From NCBI GenBank assembly GCA_964405805.1, contig CAYOPE010000001.1, positions 24,976-88,975 on the forward strand: a DNA stretch of 64,000 bases, given 5' to 3'. The stretch is from CAYOPE01 sp964405805 (lineage in GTDB: Bacteria > Patescibacteriota > Doudnabacteria > UBA920 > O2-02-FULL-48-8). Below the pieces are notes generated by a model. It ran no database searches. It was given only the letters and a program-made list of their open reading frames with translations, and had not been told where the DNA came from. The position numbers and the translations under genes were made by a program. Of this stretch, positions 15,892-24,542 are shown piece after piece (the stretch's first letter is position 1; the number at the start of each line of letters is the position of its first letter).

Positions 15892-16521
15892 ATGATTGAA
15901 CCAGAAAATCAAGATCGAAGTAATAATGTTTTTGGAGGCTTTGCCTCAGGATTGCTTTTGCTTTGGGATTTTTTGAAAATTGTGATAATTGCCCTAGTTA
16001 TCATCGTCCCGATTCGGTACTTTGTATTCCAGCCTTTCATCGTTTCTGGCTCTTCCATGGAACCCAATTTTCAAAACGGCCAATACCTGATTATCGATGA
16101 ATTAACTTATAATTTTAAACAGCCGCAACGAGGACAGGTTGTGGTCATGCATTATCCACGTAACCCGAAAGAATTTTTTATCAAACGAATCGTCGGTTTA
16201 CCTGGTGAGAAAATTCAGATTGATAATGGCAAGGTTACAATTTATAACGATGAACATCCCCAAGGTGTTATCATTAGCGAGCCTTACCTACCAAATCAAG
16301 GTTTGACTTTTCCGCAAGATACTTCAGTAGTGGGAGGAAATAAAATTTTGACTTTGGGATCGGACGAGTATTTTATGTTAGGCGACAACAGGCTTGCTTC
16401 TTCTGACTCCCGGACCTGGGGTGTTCTGGCGCGAAAGTATATGGTTGGAAGAGTTTGGCTAAGAGTTCTGCCAATTAGTGAATTTGGAGTGTTTAATCAT
16501 TTACCAGCTTATAGCTTTTAG
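15892..16521 (+). CDS. lepB: Signal peptidase I
   Basis: A 209-aa membrane serine protease that cleaves signal peptides. One N-terminal transmembrane helix (about residues 22-42) leads to the catalytic Ser motif SGSSMEPNFQNGQYLIID, the Lys motif FIKRIVGLPGE, and the GDNRLASSDSR box. Normal length. It starts 11 nt after tRNA-Val. Likely processes the secreted proteins at 46.8, 55.8, 61.4 and 63.1 kb. Confidence 0.96.
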   Translation: MIEPENQDRSNNVFGGFASGLLLLWDFLKIVIIALVIIVPIRYFVFQPFIVSGSSMEPNFQNGQYLIIDELTYNFKQPQRGQVVVMHYPRNPKEFFIKRIVGLPGEKIQIDNGKVTIYNDEHPQGVIISEPYLPNQGLTFPQDTSVVGGNKILTLGSDEYFMLGDNRLASSDSRTWGVLARKYMVGRVWLRVLPISEFGVFNHLPAYSF

Positions 16522-16530
16522 TATTAATAA

Positions 16531-16665
16531 CGAAAAAAATTAGGTGCGCAGGTTGAATCCAGGGTTATATCAAGCAGTCCTCAACCGAGCACGAATTTTT
16601 TTCGAGAGGAGTAATAAGTCGACCATAGCGTATTTTGCAAAGCAAAATTGCGAAGGTTCGACCAA
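16531..16665 (+). promoter_or_regulatory. Structured leader of the HisRS-like gene
   Basis: CGAAAAAAATT pairs with AATTTTTTTCG, with GGTTGA/TCAACC inside (16531-16603). GAGGAG follows at about 16602, and a second GTCGA/TCGAC hairpin lies between this SD and the ATG at 16674. Confidence 0.5.
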
Positions 16666-16673
16666 TTACGACA

Positions 16674-17954
16674 ATGGGGCGGCCAAGAAAACTCACACCC
16701 ACAATTGAAAAGGCGCCACCGAAATTAGCCGGAGCCAATGATTTACTACCAGAGCACCATCTGTCCTGGGAAGTGTTTTTAGAAAAATTGACTCATACCG
16801 CTCATAATTTCGGTTACAGCAAAATCGAAACTCCGATTTTCGAGGACGCTCGACTGTTTAGCTTCTGGTCACAGGGAAAAGACCAGCTTTTGACCACGCA
16901 AGATGCGAAGGGCGGTGCGATTGCGGCCAAGCCAACCAATATTTTTAGCTTGGTGCGTGCTTATCTCGAGTATCATTTTCCAGAGCGAGAAAAAGTCAGT
17001 AAGTGGTATTATCATTCGCCAGTCAACTGGGTCAGTCCCACGCACGAAATCAAACAAACTGAAGAGTATGGTTTTCAAGTTTTCGGCGCTTTTGCCCCGA
17101 TCGCTGATGCTCAGATGATCAATTTGTTGCAACGTTTATTTTCTGATCTGGGGCTGAAAAATTTGTCTTTAGAAATAAACAACATTGGCTGCATCGAGTG
17201 TCAGCCAGCTTATGCTGAGCAGCTGAAAAATTATTTTAAAGACAAAAAATACGATTTGTGTGAAAATTGTTTGGATTATCTAGAAAACAATCAGCCGCTT
17301 CAAATTTTGGCATGCACGAATTTATCTTGTCATACGGTAGCCTCAGAAGCTCCAACTTTGATTGATTTTTTGTGTGAAAATTGTCGTAAACATTTCATTG
17401 GAGTTTTGGAAGGTTTAGATGAATTGGGTCTTGTGTACAATTTGAATCCGAAAGTGATCGGTAAACCGTGGTCTCGAAAAACTGTTTTCGAAATCCGATT
17501 TCGTGGCGAAACTGGCGATGCGGTGCTAGGCAGTGGCGGCCATGCGGACGATCTGATTCAAAGTTTGGGAGGACTACCGACTACAGCGCTAGGATTTTCT
17601 GGCACGATAGACATGATCATGTCTTCTTTCGAGCTGGCTAATGTCAAATTTAGTACCAAGCAGCAAGTCGATGTGTTTTTGGTCCCCCTAGGTGACCTAG
17701 CTGCGAAAAAAACTCTCAGATTGTTTACTGAGCTTTGGAATCAGAACATCATGGCTTCAGAATTTTCAGGACCGGGATCGATAAAAACTCAGCTGAAGCT
17801 AGCTGAATCGAACAAAGTTAGTATTGCTTTGATCATTGGACAAAAAGAAGCACGGGAAGGTACTGTCATCCTCCGTGATGTCCGCTCAGGCATGCAGGAG
17901 CTGTTTACTTACGAGCGAATCATTGAGGAAGTGAAGAAGCGGCTTGGCAAATAG
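16674..17954 (+). CDS. Histidyl-tRNA synthetase-like paralogue with altered catalytic motifs
   Basis: A 426-aa protein with a class II aaRS core and anticodon-binding-like C-terminus. It includes the Cys-rich insertion seen in some HisRS (IGCIECQPAY, LCENCLDYL, FLCENCRKHF). Residues that should bind ATP and histidine differ: motif 2 is HEIKQTEEYGFQVFG rather than R-x-F-x-Q-C-D, the R-G-x-D-Y-Y-T-G histidine motif is missing, and GGGGRYD is replaced by GSGGHADD. The canonical hisS is at 36285. A longer frame from TTG at 16635 is possible but less likely. Confidence 0.75.
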   Translation: MGRPRKLTPTIEKAPPKLAGANDLLPEHHLSWEVFLEKLTHTAHNFGYSKIETPIFEDARLFSFWSQGKDQLLTTQDAKGGAIAAKPTNIFSLVRAYLEYHFPEREKVSKWYYHSPVNWVSPTHEIKQTEEYGFQVFGAFAPIADAQMINLLQRLFSDLGLKNLSLEINNIGCIECQPAYAEQLKNYFKDKKYDLCENCLDYLENNQPLQILACTNLSCHTVASEAPTLIDFLCENCRKHFIGVLEGLDELGLVYNLNPKVIGKPWSRKTVFEIRFRGETGDAVLGSGGHADDLIQSLGGLPTTALGFSGTIDMIMSSFELANVKFSTKQQVDVFLVPLGDLAAKKTLRLFTELWNQNIMASEFSGPGSIKTQLKLAESNKVSIALIIGQKEAREGTVILRDVRSGMQELFTYERIIEEVKKRLGK

Positions 17955-17996
17955 TCCAAAATGTGTTATATATAGTGTGAAAGAGAGGTGAGTTTT

Positions 17997-18236
17997 TTGG
18001 TAGAAGTGAAAAGAAAAGAGAATGAATCGTTTGAATCCCTGCTTCGGCGCTTTAATCGCAAGATTCAGCAAAGCGGTGTTTTGGTTCGTGCTCGCAAGAT
18101 CAGATTTTTCGTGCCGAGCAAGTCTCGAAATCTACTTCGTGAAGATGCGGCTCGTAGAGCTGTCAATCGCGAGAAGCGTGAAGAATTGAAAAAACTCGGC
18201 AAGCTGCCGACCAAAACCACATTCAGGCGACGCTAG
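17997..18236 (+). CDS. rpsU: 30S ribosomal protein bS21
   Basis: A 79-aa basic protein with the bS21 pattern VEVKRKENESFESLLRRFNR and an Arg/Lys-rich tail. The start is probably TTG at 17997, because AGAGGTGAG lies about 7 nt upstream and MVEVKRKENESF is the usual N-terminus; a GTG at 17988 would add three residues. A structured RNA begins immediately after the stop. Confidence 0.9.
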   Translation: MVEVKRKENESFESLLRRFNRKIQQSGVLVRARKIRFFVPSKSRNLLREDAARRAVNREKREELKKLGKLPTKTTFRRR

Positions 18237-18368
18237 GTCGCTCGGATGACTGCAAAAAATGACGGTCTAAAATTTACTAGGCATAAATTTTAGACCTAAG
18301 TCATCGGCCTCGTTGCGGCGAAGCAACTTCGGCCTCTGAATTCATTTTTATGCAGCATCCTCGCTTAA
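18237..18368 (+). ncRNA. Novel structured RNA, copy 1 (after rpsU)
   Basis: Three helices: outer GGATG..CTGCA (18244-18254) with TGCAGCATCC (18351-18360); a 13-bp hairpin GGTCTAAAATTTA/TAAATTTTAGACC (18264-18296); and GGCC-GTTGC/GCAAC-GGCC (18306-18334). The same architecture with compensating changes is at 51882-52012. Flanks GCTCGGA and TCCTCGCT are conserved. No protein is encoded. No known RNA family recognised. Confidence 0.8.
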
Positions 18369-18380
18369 GAAAAAAATTGT

Positions 18381-18818
18381 ATGCTTTTAGAACAAATTGA
18401 TCAAGATCTCACGGCTGCTTTGAAAGCCAAAAATGAAGTTGTAGTCACATCGCTTCGCAATTTGAAGGCTGCGATAAAAAATTTGGAGTTGGAGAAAAAT
18501 AAACCACTTACTGACGAAGATGTCTCAGGCGTGATGGCGAAGAAAGTTAAGCAGCACAAAGATTCGATCGAGAGTTTCAAAGCAGGCAATAGGCCTGACT
18601 TGGTAGCCATAGAAGAAGCACAAATGCAAGTACTTGTCGCTTACCTGCCGAAACAAATGGGTGAAGCTGAACTCACGGCGATTGTGAAAGAAGTTATCGC
18701 AAGTCTCAGCGCCCAAGCATCTGATTTCGGCAAAGTCATGAAAGAAGTAGTAGGTAAGGTCAAAGGCCGCGCAGACGGCAATATGATTTCTAAAATCGTC
18801 AAAGAAAATTTAAAATAA
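18381..18818 (+). CDS. yqeY: GatB/YqeY domain protein
   Basis: A 145-aa protein matching the YqeY family: LLEQIDQDLTAALKAKNE, LRNLKAAIKNLE, YLPKQMGEAEL and the C-terminal GRADGNMISKIVKENL. The domain resembles the C-terminal tRNA-binding domain of GatB. A standalone role in tRNA or ribosome function is assumed. Common beside rpsU in many bacteria, which fits here. Confidence 0.93.
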   Translation: MLLEQIDQDLTAALKAKNEVVVTSLRNLKAAIKNLELEKNKPLTDEDVSGVMAKKVKQHKDSIESFKAGNRPDLVAIEEAQMQVLVAYLPKQMGEAELTAIVKEVIASLSAQASDFGKVMKEVVGKVKGRADGNMISKIVKENLK

Positions 18819-18916
18819 ACCCCCACACCAAAGGGGAATGAATATTTGAAATATGTTTAAAAATAAAAAAATTAATATGCTCCCACGAATAAAGTTAGAG
18901 CATTTGGTGTGGGGGT
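18819..18916 (+). promoter_or_regulatory. 14-bp inverted repeat sequestering the ftsA ribosome binding site
   Basis: ACCCCCACACCAAA (18819-18832) is perfectly complementary to TTTGGTGTGGGGGT (18903-18916), which contains the only SD-like sequence before the ftsA ATG at 18921. The loop is about 70 nt and AT-rich. Confidence 0.7.
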
Positions 18917-18920
18917 AAAC

Positions 18921-20168
18921 ATGGCGCGCGAACAAATATTTGTGGGCCTCGATATCGGATCATCCATGATCCGAGTGGTGGTCGGAAAGCAAGAATCAGA
19001 GCTAGGCACACCTAGTATTATTGGCGTTGGCGAAGCCACCTCTGCTGGCATTCGTAGAGGCGTGATTGTCGACATTGACGAAGCCGTATCCTCGATCTCA
19101 GAAGCGCTAGAAAAAGCCGAACGCATGACTGGACTGACTATCGACCATGCTGTGGTCTCTGTCGGAGGTGCGCAAATCACGTCCCAGGAAAGCCACGGCG
19201 TGATTGCTGTGGCTCGGGCTGATGGGGAGATTACCGAAAACGATGTTGTGAGAGTCGTCGACGCTTCGCAAGCCATTTCCATTCCAGCAAATAGAGAAAT
19301 TCTCCATGTCATCCCGAAAAATTTCACAGTGGATGGTCAGACTGGAATCAAAGATCCAGTGGGCATGTCAGGAATTCGCCTGGAAGTCGACAGCCAGATC
19401 ATTCAGGCCTCAGTGCCATTTATAAAAAACCTGACCAAGTGCATCATGCAGGCAGGACTTGAGATTGATGACTTGGTTTTATCACCTCTTGCCGCTGCTC
19501 AAGCAGTTTTGAGTAAAAAGCAAAAAGAATTAGGCGTGGGATTAGTTGATCTCGGCGGCGGGACCACTGGTCTGATCGTTTTTGAAGAAGGCGATCTGGT
19601 TTCTTCCACGATTTTGCCAGTAGGCAGCATGCATATCACGAATGATTTAGCTATCGGCCTTCGCACTTCTGTGGATGCTGCGGAAAAAATCAAGCTCCAG
19701 TACGGCCAGGCCGAGATGCGGGAAGTGAAAAAAGATTTGGATGTGGATTTGGCCAAAATCGACAGGCAAGAAGAAGGAAAGGTGTCAGTTAAGCACATCG
19801 CTGAGATCATTGAGGCGCGTTTGGAAGAGACTTTTGAGCTTGTAAATAAAGAATTGAAGAAAATCAACAAAGACGGCCAGCTGCCAGCTGGAATTGTCTT
19901 GACAGGTGGTGGCGCAAAACTTCCCGGTGTGGTAGAATTAGCCAAAAAGCAGTTGCGTTTACCAGTAGTCAGTGGTCTTCCGGGTTCAGTGACTACTGTC
20001 ATTGACCGAGTCGATGACCCATCGTTTGCTACAGCAGTAGGTTTGGTCCTCTGGGCCAATGAATTTTTACTCGGCAGCAGTCGCACTGTAAATAAATTTG
20101 CTCGCAAGGTCCTAGAAAACGATACAGTGAACAATTTACGGAAATGGTTTAAGAGTTTTCTCCCATGA
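18921..20168 (+). CDS. ftsA: Cell division protein FtsA
   Basis: A 415-aa actin-like ATPase that anchors FtsZ to the membrane. Visible: phosphate-1 motif [19 protein letters not shown]2 region, [20 protein letters not shown] (phosphate 2), [14 protein letters not shown] (adenosine motif) and a C-terminal basic amphipathic tail ([12 protein letters not shown]) for membrane targeting. The ATG at 18921 is chosen over an upstream GTG. Its stop overlaps the ftsZ start. Confidence 0.97.
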   Translation: MAREQIFVGLDIGSSMIRVVVGKQESELGTPSIIGVGEATSAGIRRGVIVDIDEAVSSISEALEKAERMTGLTIDHAVVSVGGAQITSQESHGVIAVARADGEITENDVVRVVDASQAISIPANREILHVIPKNFTVDGQTGIKDPVGMSGIRLEVDSQIIQASVPFIKNLTKCIMQAGLEIDDLVLSPLAAAQAVLSKKQKELGVGLVDLGGGTTGLIVFEEGDLVSSTILPVGSMHITNDLAIGLRTSVDAAEKIKLQYGQAEMREVKKDLDVDLAKIDRQEEGKVSVKHIAEIIEARLEETFELVNKELKKINKDGQLPAGIVLTGGGAKLPGVVELAKKQLRLPVVSGLPGSVTTVIDRVDDPSFATAVGLVLWANEFLLGSSRTVNKFARKVLENDTVNNLRKWFKSFLP

Positions 20169-21307
20169 AATTAAGATCCCAACAAGTGAGTCCCAAAATT
20201 CAAACTTTTGCTCGAATTAAAGTTATCGGCGTGGGCGGCTCAGGCCACAATGCCATCCATCGCATGATGGAAACCGGTATTCATGGTGTGGAATTTGTCG
20301 CTATCAACACTGATGCACAAGCGCTTCACAATTCCGAAGCTGATTATAAAATTCATATCGGAAAAACTTTGACTCGTGGTCTTGGCGCTGGTATGAATCC
20401 AGACATTGGTCGTGCTGCAGCAGAAGAATCCAAAGATGAGATCCTAGATGTCATTCGGAACGCTGACATGGTCTTTATCACTTGTGGTCTTGGTGGTGGT
20501 ACTGGTACTGGCGCTGCTCCAGTCGTGGCCGAGCTTGCGAAGAAGACTGGCATTCTGACCGTAGGTGTAGTCACCAGGCCATTTGCTTTTGAGGGTCTGA
20601 AGCGAAAAGAGATTGCTGAGAAGGGCCTAGATCAGCTCAAGCAGCATGTCGATACCATAATCGTCATTCCGAATGATCGAATTTTACAAATTATTGATAA
20701 AAAAACTTCGCTTCTTGATGCTTTCCGTACTGTGGATGATGTTCTGCACCAAGGTGTGGCTGGAATTTCGGATTTGATCACTACACCTGGCATGATCAAT
20801 GTTGACTTTGCTGATGTGAAGGCAGTCATGCAGAATGCAGGCTCAGCACTTATGGGCATTGGCCGCGGCACTGGCGAAAATCGAGCCATGGATGCAGCCA
20901 GAGCAGCAATTGATTCGCCATTACTCGAACTTTCTATTGACGGGGCACGTGGAGTCCTCTTTAACATCACTAGCGGCAAGGATTTGAGCATGTATGAGGT
21001 GGAAGAAGCCGCGAAATTTATTACCAAATCAGTGGATCCAGATGCAAAAATTATTTTTGGCGCAGTTATCGACGATGAGATGGACGAAGAAGTGAAGATT
21101 ACTGTGGTCGCCACAGGTTTTTCCGCCGGAGGCGGATCCGCCTATGGCGGAGATGATACATATAAACGACGGGAAGAACCCATGAAGACTGAAGTGAAGA
21201 AGCCGGTGTTTGCACCGAAAGTCATTGAAGAAGAACCAGAGCATCACGACACTTCAGATCAAGACGAACTCGAGATCCCAGCGTTTATACGAAAGAAGAT
21301 TAAATAG
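20165..21307 (+). CDS. ftsZ: Cell division protein FtsZ with palindrome-derived linker segment
   Basis: A 380-aa tubulin-like GTPase. GTP-binding motifs [17 protein letters not shown] and the tubulin signature [14 protein letters not shown] are intact, as is the T7 loop [11 protein letters not shown]. Just after the globular core, a 30-bp palindrome adds [10 protein letters not shown] before the variable linker. The C-terminal conserved peptide is [12 protein letters not shown], the usual FtsA-binding tail. ATGA overlap with ftsA. Confidence 0.97.
   Translation: MKLRSQQVSPKIQTFARIKVIGVGGSGHNAIHRMMETGIHGVEFVAINTDAQALHNSEADYKIHIGKTLTRGLGAGMNPDIGRAAAEESKDEILDVIRNADMVFITCGLGGGTGTGAAPVVAELAKKTGILTVGVVTRPFAFEGLKRKEIAEKGLDQLKQHVDTIIVIPNDRILQIIDKKTSLLDAFRTVDDVLHQGVAGISDLITTPGMINVDFADVKAVMQNAGSALMGIGRGTGENRAMDAARAAIDSPLLELSIDGARGVLFNITSGKDLSMYEVEEAAKFITKSVDPDAKIIFGAVIDDEMDEEVKITVVATGFSAGGGSAYGGDDTYKRREEPMKTEVKKPVFAPKVIEEEPEHHDTSDQDELEIPAFIRKKIK
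21122..21151. repeat. In-frame palindrome in the ftsZ linker
   Basis: TCCGCC and GGCGGA ends with GGCGGATCCGCC at the centre; perfect palindrome arms. Confidence 0.75.
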
Positions 21308-21323
21308 TCACGTATCACGTAAC

Positions 21324-21349
21324 AAAACCACGTTCAGGCGTGGTTTTTT
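21324..21349 (+). terminator. ftsAZ terminator
   Basis: AAAACCACG and CGTGGTTTT arms followed by T-tract. Preceded by a CACGTATCACGTAACA repeat. Confidence 0.85.
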
Positions 21350-21424
21350 GATTTTCGACTTTATGCTATGCTACGGCTAACATAAACACTCATGGCCAAA
21401 CAAAAACCAGGCCAGAGGAGGAAA

Positions 21425-22057
21425 ATGAAGACTTATAGCAACGTCGTTCTTGTCGATCACCCAGTGGCGCATGATGCGCTACGGATTCTGCGCGACAAGA
21501 ACACCGAGCCTGCTGCTTTTCGAGCAGCAGCGATGCGCATCAGCCTGATCCTGGCTGCAGAGGCTCTCCGGGAGGCTCCGACTGAAGAGAGAGTCGTGCA
21601 AACCCCGCTGGCGGAAGCAGCTGCTCAGAGCCTCAAAGACATCGTGGTCGTGCCAGTGTTGCGCGCAGGTCTCGGCATGCTCGACGCCGTCTTGCAGCTG
21701 GCGCCAAACGCCCACGTCGGTCACATCGGATTGCAGCGAGACGAAGTGACGGCCGTGGCGTCGCAGTACTACCTGAAACTACCGCCAAATCTCGAGAGCT
21801 CTCTCGTTCTGCTGGTTGACCCCATGCTCGCCACCGGCGGCAGCGCTGTGGCAGCAGTTGATCTTCTGAAACTCGCAGGAGCCACGAACATCAGGATGAT
21901 CTGCATCGTGGCGGCTCCTGAGGGCATCGCACTCATGACCGAGAAGCATTCGGATGTCACGATCTATACGCCTGCAGTGGACAGTCATCTGAACGACCAA
22001 AAGTACATCGTGCCGGGTCTCGGTGACTTCGGCGACCGACTCTACGGCACATTCTAG
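21425..22057 (+). CDS. upp: Uracil phosphoribosyltransferase
   Basis: A 210-aa salvage enzyme making UMP from uracil and PRPP. Motifs: VPVLRAGLGMLDAV, the PRPP loop VLLVDPMLATGGSAVAAV, and the uracil-binding end PGLGDFGDRLYGTF. The start at 21425 is set by a perfect AGGAGG 4 nt upstream. GC-rich codon use unlike ftsZ, with its own TATGCT -10-like element near 21363. First gene of the nucleotide cassette block. Confidence 0.97.
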   Translation: MKTYSNVVLVDHPVAHDALRILRDKNTEPAAFRAAAMRISLILAAEALREAPTEERVVQTPLAEAAAQSLKDIVVVPVLRAGLGMLDAVLQLAPNAHVGHIGLQRDEVTAVASQYYLKLPPNLESSLVLLVDPMLATGGSAVAAVDLLKLAGATNIRMICIVAAPEGIALMTEKHSDVTIYTPAVDSHLNDQKYIVPGLGDFGDRLYGTF

Positions 22058-22173
22058 AACTAAAAGCACAAGGGCCGATCAATAGTGGTCGGCTCGAGGA
22101 AGTGTGGTTCACAGCAGCCACGCTTTTCTTTTTGCTTTTTTTCTATTTTATAATTATAGTAACCGCAACGGAA

Positions 22174-22196
22174 ACCTGTCTGCCGACAGGCAGGCG
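22174..22196. repeat. Palindromic repeat upstream of the radical-SAM-like gene
   Basis: ACCTGTCTGCC and GACAGGCAGG arms; same family as the dprA and dus palindromes. Confidence 0.7.
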
Positions 22197-22244
22197 AAAG
22201 TTTTCAGGGTGCTATCAGCACCTTTACAGAAAGGTTGGAGGAAG

Positions 22245-23744
22245 ATGGACAAGCTTAACGCGGTCGAAGTTGGTCAGCATATGGCAAATATTGGCGTCAT
22301 GGGTGATGCCTGCGGCGGAGTTCAGATCGACATCGCCGTGGCCTATCGTCAGACGCCGGAAGGACTGGTCGAAGGAACGACATGCGACCATGACTGCACG
22401 AACAACGAAGGCTGTGGCAATTACGACTGCCCGGCTCACTACAGCGCTCCTGGAAACAGAGGTTTGAAAATCACGAGCATGGCGCCGGCTGATGTCATGC
22501 TGGACCGGATCACCAACGCTGTCTGGGGAGTACGCCGGGCCGTGGAGCGGTTTCTGGAAGTTGATTACCACGGCTTCTGTTACACGTCTGAGATTCGTGA
22601 CGAAGTCGTGAAAGGTGTGATCGAGAGCCGGCTGCGCATGGGCAAGGTCATCGTGAATGTCTTTGGCGGCGAGCCGCTTCTCTACCCGCACTTCCTTCAG
22701 CTCGAAGGGGCGCTGATGGACCGCGGTTACACGTTGAACGTCACGACCACGGGGGACAAATGGCTCGATCCGAAGTTCGCCAAGGCCATGGAAGACATCG
22801 AGCCCACTGTGCTGGCATTGAGCCTGGATGATCTGACGATTCCGGAACTCCGGCGCCTCTCGAAGCTCACGCCCGAGCAGATCAAGCAGGAATGGAAAGC
22901 TCTCAGGGCGAAAAACCCCAAGCATGGGCAGGCGCTCAAAGCCCTCGAAGCCGTTTACGTCTTCGCGTACTACAAGGAACGTGGCGGCTATCCCAAGGGC
23001 AAGAAGCTCCTGGCCAACGCGGTGGTCCACAAAGGCAACCTGTCTCACATTCGCGACATGTTCGAGGTCGTGGCTGAAGTCGCTCCGGGGATCGTGTTCA
23101 ATCCGTACGCAGGTCAGGCTGCGTTCGACCACGATGAAACAACCGGCCTGCGGCGTCGTGGAGAATTCGGCGCCGACGAAGTCCAGCAGTTCTCGGATTT
23201 CGTGGACTGGTCGATTTCGGAAAGCAAGCGGCCGGATGGTGTGATCGTCAAACGTTTGCCGCACTGGCTCCTGCATCGGGCAGCACTCGATGTTCACGAA
23301 GGTAAGACACGGGAGCAGTCCGACGCCATCGCTGGGTGGAACTCCTGGCGCTGTCACAATCACGTGGGCGCGGGATTCTTCATGCAAGTCGGTCGATCAC
23401 CGAAAGTGCGGATACCGAATCAGCCGCAGGTGATTTCGATTCAGGGCCTGCACGGAAAGACCGGCAGTAACGGCCAAGTCTATCCGGGCGGGCATCTGGG
23501 GTGCTTCTGGGATCCGACGACCGTAACCCAGGACGGACAGTACCACGACCAGATGGAGGTCATGGATTACCTGCACTACGGCATGAAATCTCTCGCGCAG
23601 AAGTCTGCTGATCCCTGTCCCGGATGCCGAATGCCGCGGCTTGACTCACTCCATCTCGTGATCCTCGAGGCAGGGATTCCGACTGACGATCCGACGCTGA
23701 AGAACCGGTATCTGAATCTGCGTCGAGAGCACGCCGGGTTCTAA
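22245..23744 (+). CDS. Radical-SAM-like protein with atypical cysteine cluster
   Basis: A 499-aa protein; the start is set by GGAGGAAG before ATG. VNVFGGEPLLYPHFLQL and the following NVTTTGDKW resemble the GGE motif and beta-strand 3 of radical SAM enzymes. The N-terminal cluster CDHDCTNNEGCGNYDC (about residues 46-61) replaces the usual CxxxCxxC. C-terminal Cys (SWRCHNH, HLGCFWDP, CPGCRMP) could bind an auxiliary cluster as in SPASM proteins. Substrate unknown. GC-rich, single-gene cassette with its own terminator. Confidence 0.65.
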   Translation: MDKLNAVEVGQHMANIGVMGDACGGVQIDIAVAYRQTPEGLVEGTTCDHDCTNNEGCGNYDCPAHYSAPGNRGLKITSMAPADVMLDRITNAVWGVRRAVERFLEVDYHGFCYTSEIRDEVVKGVIESRLRMGKVIVNVFGGEPLLYPHFLQLEGALMDRGYTLNVTTTGDKWLDPKFAKAMEDIEPTVLALSLDDLTIPELRRLSKLTPEQIKQEWKALRAKNPKHGQALKALEAVYVFAYYKERGGYPKGKKLLANAVVHKGNLSHIRDMFEVVAEVAPGIVFNPYAGQAAFDHDETTGLRRRGEFGADEVQQFSDFVDWSISESKRPDGVIVKRLPHWLLHRAALDVHEGKTREQSDAIAGWNSWRCHNHVGAGFFMQVGRSPKVRIPNQPQVISIQGLHGKTGSNGQVYPGGHLGCFWDPTTVTQDGQYHDQMEVMDYLHYGMKSLAQKSADPCPGCRMPRLDSLHLVILEAGIPTDDPTLKNRYLNLRREHAGF

Positions 23745-23772
23745 ACGTAAATGGAGGACGGATGAAGAGACT

Positions 23773-23810
23773 GGCGGGTGCGCGTAGCGATTACGCGCCC
23801 CGCCTTTTTT
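23773..23810 (+). terminator. Terminator of the radical-SAM-like gene
   Basis: GGCGGGTGCGCGT stem with ACGCGCCCCGCC and six T. A 26-aa ORF with a GGAGG SD runs through it and is probably not a gene. Confidence 0.9.
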
Positions 23811-23813
23811 CAT

Positions 23814-23843
23814 TTGCTAGTTTTTGTTTGTGGACGCTATAAT
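23814..23843 (+). promoter_or_regulatory. Promoter of the 159-aa gene
   Basis: TTGCTA and TATAAT separated by 18 bp, directly after the preceding terminator. Confidence 0.65.
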
Positions 23844-23898
23844 GCATAAGTCAACCGAGACTCCGAGTTGGAGTTCTCACATCAACGGAGGTTTGCCT

Positions 23899-24378
23899 AT
23901 GTGTCCCGAAAGTCTCGCGCATCTCGCACGAGGAACGGCCGAGGTCGGTGATCAAGTCGTCGCCAAGGACTTCAAGCACCAGGGCAGCAGTCACACGTTC
24001 ACGATGTACGCGCGCACGGACAACCCGACGTGTCCGGTCTGTCTGCCGAACGGCGCCACGATCTGCTTCAAGGATCCGTCGAGGCGGGTTCGCCGGCTCG
24101 CGGAAGTCACAGACGGTCCGGTCGTGGCCACACTCGCCAACGGCGCGTTCTACGAGAGCACGTTCGCATTCGCGAACGGCGCGACGGCCACGCTGTCGGA
24201 GATCCGCGGTGCGGTCTTCAACGTCATTCCCGCCATCGCCACGAGCGACGAGATCAACGAGGAGGCGCGGCGCATCTTCACTGAACTCAGCCCGGAACTC
24301 GATCCGGTGCTCGCTCAGGCCGCGGCGACGGCACGCATCGCCCGAACCCAGTCGCGCGGCCAGACGGTCGCGGCGTAG
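23899..24378 (+). CDS. Unrecognised protein (159 aa)
   Basis: The start at 23899 is set by GGAGG 9 nt upstream. A CPVC pair (NPTCPVCLPNGATICF, about residues 52-67) might bind metal or form a redox site. The middle is Gly/Ala/Thr-rich and beta-like, and the end is helical (INEEARRIFTELSPELDPVL). Very GC-rich. Independent promoter and terminator. No family is recognised. Confidence 0.7.
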   Translation: MCPESLAHLARGTAEVGDQVVAKDFKHQGSSHTFTMYARTDNPTCPVCLPNGATICFKDPSRRVRRLAEVTDGPVVATLANGAFYESTFAFANGATATLSEIRGAVFNVIPAIATSDEINEEARRIFTELSPELDPVLAQAAATARIARTQSRGQTVAA

Positions 24379-24427
24379 CACGTCGCGTTCGACGCCGACA
24401 CAACCAAGCGACGCAGGAAGCGTCGGG

Positions 24428-24457
24428 GCGGTTCACCACCAGGTGATCCGCTCTTTT
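24428..24457 (+). terminator. Terminator of the 159-aa gene
   Basis: GCGGTTCACC and GGTGATCCGC arms followed by CTCTTTT. Confidence 0.8.
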
Positions 24458-24542
24458 CATTTGTCAGAAAATGCATGCGTTTGGTATCCTATAGTATCAA
24501 GCGCAGGGCTTGGTAATGTTTTCAGTCTGAAACGGAGGAGAG

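Noticed and set aside
22224..23387. Long minus-strand ORF (387 aa) opposite the radical-SAM-like gene
   Set aside because: It is a shadow in GC-rich DNA; the plus-strand gene has an SD, motifs and a terminator.
23762..23842. 26-codon ORF with GGAGG after the radical-SAM-like gene
   Set aside because: It reads through the intrinsic terminator and has no sign of coding content.
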